Assembly (NCBI RefSeq): GCF_004310295.1
Contig: NZ_SISB01000057.1
Location: 1 to 35,002 of the forward strand
DNA: 35,002 nucleotides
Direction: 5' to 3'
Source of the DNA: Pseudomonas sp. BGI-2
GTDB lineage: Bacteria > Pseudomonadota > Gammaproteobacteria > Pseudomonadales > Pseudomonadaceae
Shown: in pieces, positions 32,552-35,002 of the stretch
Layout of the letters: each line of letters starts with the position of its first letter
How positions within the stretch are numbered: the first letter of the stretch is position 1
Made by a program: the position numbers and the translations under genes
Notes under the pieces: generated by a model
What the model saw: only the letters and a program-made list of their open reading frames with translations
Told to the model about the DNA's origin: nothing
The model's database searches: none

Positions 32552-33340
32552 ATGCGTAAACAATTGATGATCCCCGCTCTCCTGGCCGCAAGCGTTGCAT
32601 TGGCTGCTTGCTCCACTCCGCCTAACGCGAACCTGGAACAGGCCCGCACCAACTACAGCGGCCTGCAAGCCAACCCGCAGGCTAGCAAAGTGGCGGCGCT
32701 GGAAACCAAGGACGCCAGCGATTACCTGGACAAGGCCGACAAGGCGTACATGGACAAGGAAGACCAGAACAAGGTCGACCAACTGGCCTATCTGACCAAT
32801 CAGCGTGTTGAAGTGGCGAAGCAAACCATCGCCCTGCGCACCGCTGAGGCCAACCTGAAAAACGCTGCCGCGCAACGTGCCCAGGCGCGTCTCGATGCTC
32901 GCGATCAGCAGATCAAGCAGTTGCAGGACAGCCTCAACGCCAAGCAGACCGATCGCGGTACGCTGGTGACCTTCGGTGACGTGCTGTTCGCGACCGACCG
33001 TGCTGATCTGAAATCCAGCGGTCTGGTGAATATCAACAAACTGGCGCAGTTCCTCTCGGAAAACCCTGATCGCAAAGTGATCGTCGAGGGTTACACCGAC
33101 AGCACCGGCACCGCGAGCCACAACCAGTCGCTGTCCGAGCGTCGCGCCGGTTCCGTGCGCATGGCGCTGGTGAAAATGGGCGTTGATCCAGCACGCGTCG
33201 TTGCGCAGGGTTATGGCAAGGAATACCCGGTTGCGGAAAACACCAGCACCTCGGGTCGTGCGATGAACCGTCGGGTGGAAGTAACCATTTCCAACGACAA
33301 CCAGCCCGTGATCCCGCGTTCGGCTGTCAGCTCGAACTAA
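32552..33340 (+). CDS. lptF: OmpA family lipoprotein LptF-like
   Basis: A 262-residue outer-membrane lipoprotein: lipobox VALAAC (C20), a DUF4398-type helical region (about 25-125, QLAYLTNQRVEVAKQTIALRTAEANLKNAAAQRAQARL) and a C-terminal OmpA domain (about 140-250) with TFGDVLFATDRADLKSSG and GYTDSTGTASHNQSLSERRAGSVRMALVKMGV, whose Asp and Arg bind diaminopimelate in peptidoglycan. It anchors the outer membrane to the wall. In P. aeruginosa LptF (PA3692) supports survival under stress and is AlgU-dependent. AAAGGAC precedes the ATG. The name is distinct from the LPS transporter LptF. Confidence 0.88.
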   Translation: MRKQLMIPALLAASVALAACSTPPNANLEQARTNYSGLQANPQASKVAALETKDASDYLDKADKAYMDKEDQNKVDQLAYLTNQRVEVAKQTIALRTAEANLKNAAAQRAQARLDARDQQIKQLQDSLNAKQTDRGTLVTFGDVLFATDRADLKSSGLVNINKLAQFLSENPDRKVIVEGYTDSTGTASHNQSLSERRAGSVRMALVKMGVDPARVVAQGYGKEYPVAENTSTSGRAMNRRVEVTISNDNQPVIPRSAVSSN

Positions 33341-33360
33341 GCCTCACCTGCTGAAACACA

Positions 33361-33395
33361 AAAGCCCCGCCTGAGTCGATCAGGCGGGGCTTTTT
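33361..33395 (+). terminator. Strong terminator after lptF
   Basis: AAAGCCCCGCCTGA (33361-33374) and TCAGGCGGGGCTTT (33380-33393) form a 14-bp perfect stem with loop GTCGA, followed by TT. Confidence 0.95.
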
Positions 33396-33432
33396 ATGTC
33401 TGCGGTTTATCTGATGCAATCGCGTTATCGTT

Positions 33433-33560
33433 CTTCGCGGGCAAGCCTCGCTCCTACGGGATGGTGGAGAACCTGTAGGAGCGAAGCTTGCTCGCGAATG
33501 AGGCGACTCGGTGTGTCTGACGCTCCGCGTTATCGTTCTTCGCGGGCGCCTCGCTCCTAC
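33433..33560. repeat. Cluster of three REP copies, one with an internal deletion
   Basis: CTTCGCGGGCAAGCCTCGCTCCTAC (33433-33457) and its inverted partner TGTAGGAGCGAAGCTTGCTCGCGAA (33474-33498) are followed by a third copy (33538-33560) that reads TTCGCGGGCGCCTCGCTCCTAC, lacking CAAG. Each inner copy is followed by GCGACTCGGTG or CGTTATCGTTC linkers seen also near 3960-4000. Confidence 0.85.
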
Positions 33561-33568
33561 GGGATCGA

Positions 33569-33898
33569 TTACTGCTCGAGTTTTTGCGGGGTTTCTTCGC
33601 CCATGCAGCGCACGGCTTTTTTCTTGCTGTTGACCAATACGCCGGTCAGGCCTTTTTGTTCGGTGTCGAACATCACCAGCACGCCATCGATGCACTGGGC
33701 CACTTGCGCCGCGGGTTCCAGAGAGACTTTGTAGTCTTCACCCGGCACGGTCTTGAGCATGGTGAAGTCGCTGAGCAGCAGCGCATCTTCAGGTTTGGCG
33801 AAGTGCAGGTAACCGTAGAACCACAGGGCCCCGACGGTGCCGAGGATGCTGCAGATACCGGTGATGATCAGCGGGATGGCGTTACGTTCTTCACTCAT
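33569..33898 (-). CDS. Small inner-membrane protein of unknown function
   Basis: A 109-residue protein with one membrane helix (about 9-30, IPLIITGICSILGTVGALWFYGYLHF) and a soluble C-terminal part (DYKVSLEPAAQVAQCIDGVLVMFDTEQKGLTGVLVNSKKKAVRCMG) expected in the periplasm, with two cysteines. Start ATG 33898 overlaps the hydrolase stop as ATGA, so the two genes are coupled. Homologous small genes follow this hydrolase in other pseudomonads as I recall; no function is known. Confidence 0.82.
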   Translation of the reverse strand: MSEERNAIPLIITGICSILGTVGALWFYGYLHFAKPEDALLLSDFTMLKTVPGEDYKVSLEPAAQVAQCIDGVLVMFDTEQKGLTGVLVNSKKKAVRCMGEETPQKLEQ

Positions 33899-34809
33899 TG
33901 CGGACTCTCTGATGGTTCATCTTCTGAATGCTTGGGTGCTGGGTAATTGGGGATTTCACCCAAGCGGCGCAGGCCGTTGAAATGCTGCGGGTCGTCGAGA
34001 TAACGCAGCATCACTTTGCGCCAGACCGGGTCGGCAAATGTCTGCACATGACCACCCCGGGTCAATTGCAGCACGCGCGGCGGCGACGCAGCTTGATACA
34101 GACGGATGCCGTTGGAAAGAGGCACGATCGGATCGTCGATGCTGTGGTAGATCAGTTTCGGCACGCCATTGAGCTGCGCCATGGAATTGATCGCGCTGTC
34201 GCCGTCCGGCACCAGCCAGGACAACGGCACCTGGAACGCCCAAGTCAGCCAGGAATTGCTCAGGGCAAAACGGCCGATGCTGCGATAGCTGGCGGGCACG
34301 CCGTCGAGGACGAAGGCCTTGAGTTGTTTCTGACGCTCGGGATGCTGGACCAGGTAATGCACGGCCATCGAACCACCAAGGCTCTGGCCGAGCAGGATCA
34401 GCGGTTTGCCCTTGGCTTCGGGGGCCTGATCGAGCCACTTGAACGCGGCGTCGATGTCCTGATAGATCGCCGGCAGACTTGGTTCGCCTTCGGACAGCCC
34501 GTAACCGCGATAATCGATCAACAACACTTGATAGCCTTCCTCAGGCAACCACCAACTGCCGCCCAGGTGCATCGGCAGATTGCCGCCGTTGCCGTGCAGA
34601 TGCAGCACCGTGCCCTTGACCTCGACGCCTTTTTTCGCCGGCAGCCACCACGCGTTCAGCCTGAGGCCGTCGGCGGTGGTGAGGGTCACTTCACGGTATT
34701 CGAGCTTGGCTTTTTCCGGGGTGAATATCTGGCCGGGTTCGGGGTAGAACAGCAGCGAACTGCAACCGCTCAGGGTCAGAAGAAGGCAGAGGATGCCGAG
34801 GATTCTCAT
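33895..34809 (-). CDS. Alpha/beta hydrolase lipoprotein
   Basis: A 304-residue lipoprotein, lipobox LTLSGC (C16), followed by an alpha/beta-hydrolase: LHLHGNGGN (oxyanion loop), LIDYRGYGLSEGEPS, LLGQSLGGS (nucleophile S143), YHSIDDPIVP (D225/D226) and RGGHVQTF (H254), a complete triad. Substrate is unknown; the BAAT-like or lysophospholipase-type fold points to ester cleavage in the envelope. ATG 34809 starts the signal sequence; the start 39 nt upstream would place 13 unrelated residues before it. It overlaps the next gene by 4 nt. Confidence 0.9.
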   Translation of the reverse strand: MRILGILCLLLTLSGCSSLLFYPEPGQIFTPEKAKLEYREVTLTTADGLRLNAWWLPAKKGVEVKGTVLHLHGNGGNLPMHLGGSWWLPEEGYQVLLIDYRGYGLSEGEPSLPAIYQDIDAAFKWLDQAPEAKGKPLILLGQSLGGSMAVHYLVQHPERQKQLKAFVLDGVPASYRSIGRFALSNSWLTWAFQVPLSWLVPDGDSAINSMAQLNGVPKLIYHSIDDPIVPLSNGIRLYQAASPPRVLQLTRGGHVQTFADPVWRKVMLRYLDDPQHFNGLRRLGEIPNYPAPKHSEDEPSESPQ

Positions 34810-34855
34810 CCGTTGAAACCTCGCGAAAATGGGTTGGAAAAGCACCACCCCCCCC

Positions 34856-34875
34856 TGTAGGAGCGAGGCTTGCCC
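34856..34875. repeat. Half REP, cut by the insertion sequence
   Basis: TGTAGGAGCGAGGCTTGCCC is the left half of the standard REP; the expected GCGAA is replaced by the insertion-sequence end at 34876. The last ten bases (AGGCTTGCCC) are the same as the first ten bases after the element at 128-137. Confidence 0.9.
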
Positions 34876-35002
34876 TAATGCCAGTCAGTTAAGCCCTCCA
34901 GCCCTCTTTTTGGGGTATTTGACTGGTCTAGGCTTGACCACTCTTGGGTAACTTCGCTCTCGTCTGGCTGGCAGTATGAAGTGCTGAGCCTGGATTCTCA
35001 GT
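34876..35002 (+). mobile_element. Left end of the same insertion sequence (partial)
   Basis: It begins with terminal inverted repeat TAATGCCAGTCAGTTAAG, complementary to 110-127, and continues into non-coding leader sequence unlike the complement of 1-127, so this is the opposite end of the element. The orientation is the same as that of the copy at the left edge. No transposase start is identifiable before the window ends. Confidence 0.75.

Overview
The window is chromosomal DNA from a fluorescent Pseudomonas (P. fluorescens-like). Reasons: GC-rich codon use, many REP-type palindromes built on TGTAGGAGCGAGGCTTGCCCGCGAA, and gene order matching two blocks of P. aeruginosa as I remember PAO1: a PA1159-PA1164-like block (cold-shock gene, small hypothetical, rlmA, dapE, ndvB-like gene) and a PA3673-PA3695-like block (plsB, mexK, mexJ, mexL, rsmJ, tsaB, adk, ppc, lptF). 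I saw no rRNA or tRNA genes, no CRISPR array and no prophage.

Layout. 1-127: right end of an insertion sequence. 128-6460: tcdA, then a GH17-GT2 glucan synthase (ndvB-like), dapE, rlmA and a small cytosolic protein. 6522-10635: an accessory island of two paralogous modular lipoproteins (C-terminal domain recalling halovibrin-like proteins) on either side of a cold-shock gene. 10887-15793: plsB, three consecutive genes with YbaY-like domains and a DUF4197 gene. 15843-17192: a Fic AMP-transferase-type gene. 17286-22196: the MexJK-type RND efflux operon and its divergent TetR repressor. 22320-26547: rsmJ, a repeat-containing unknown, and a minus-strand group (extensin-like, PEP mutase-like, DUF72 and a small protein). 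26813-31147: tsaB, adk and ppc. 31363-34809: a small protein, a DUF4398 lipoprotein and an LptF-like OmpA lipoprotein behind an AlgU-like promoter, then a small membrane protein and a lipoprotein hydrolase. 34876-35002: left end of the same insertion sequence.

The most interesting signal is that both modular lipoprotein genes carry an almost identical 20-bp LuxR-type box, ACCTGTCAG(A/T)TATGACAGTA. In both it overlaps a -35-like hexamer followed by an 18-bp spacer and a -10-like hexamer. This predicts that the two secreted, disulphide-rich, Ig-domain lipoproteins form one acyl-homoserine-lactone-controlled set. No luxI or luxR gene lies in the window. The island also sits at the junction of the two conserved blocks.

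The window also looks like one whole contig of a draft assembly. Each edge holds exactly 127 bases of the same insertion sequence, which is inserted at the same point of a REP sequence on both sides.
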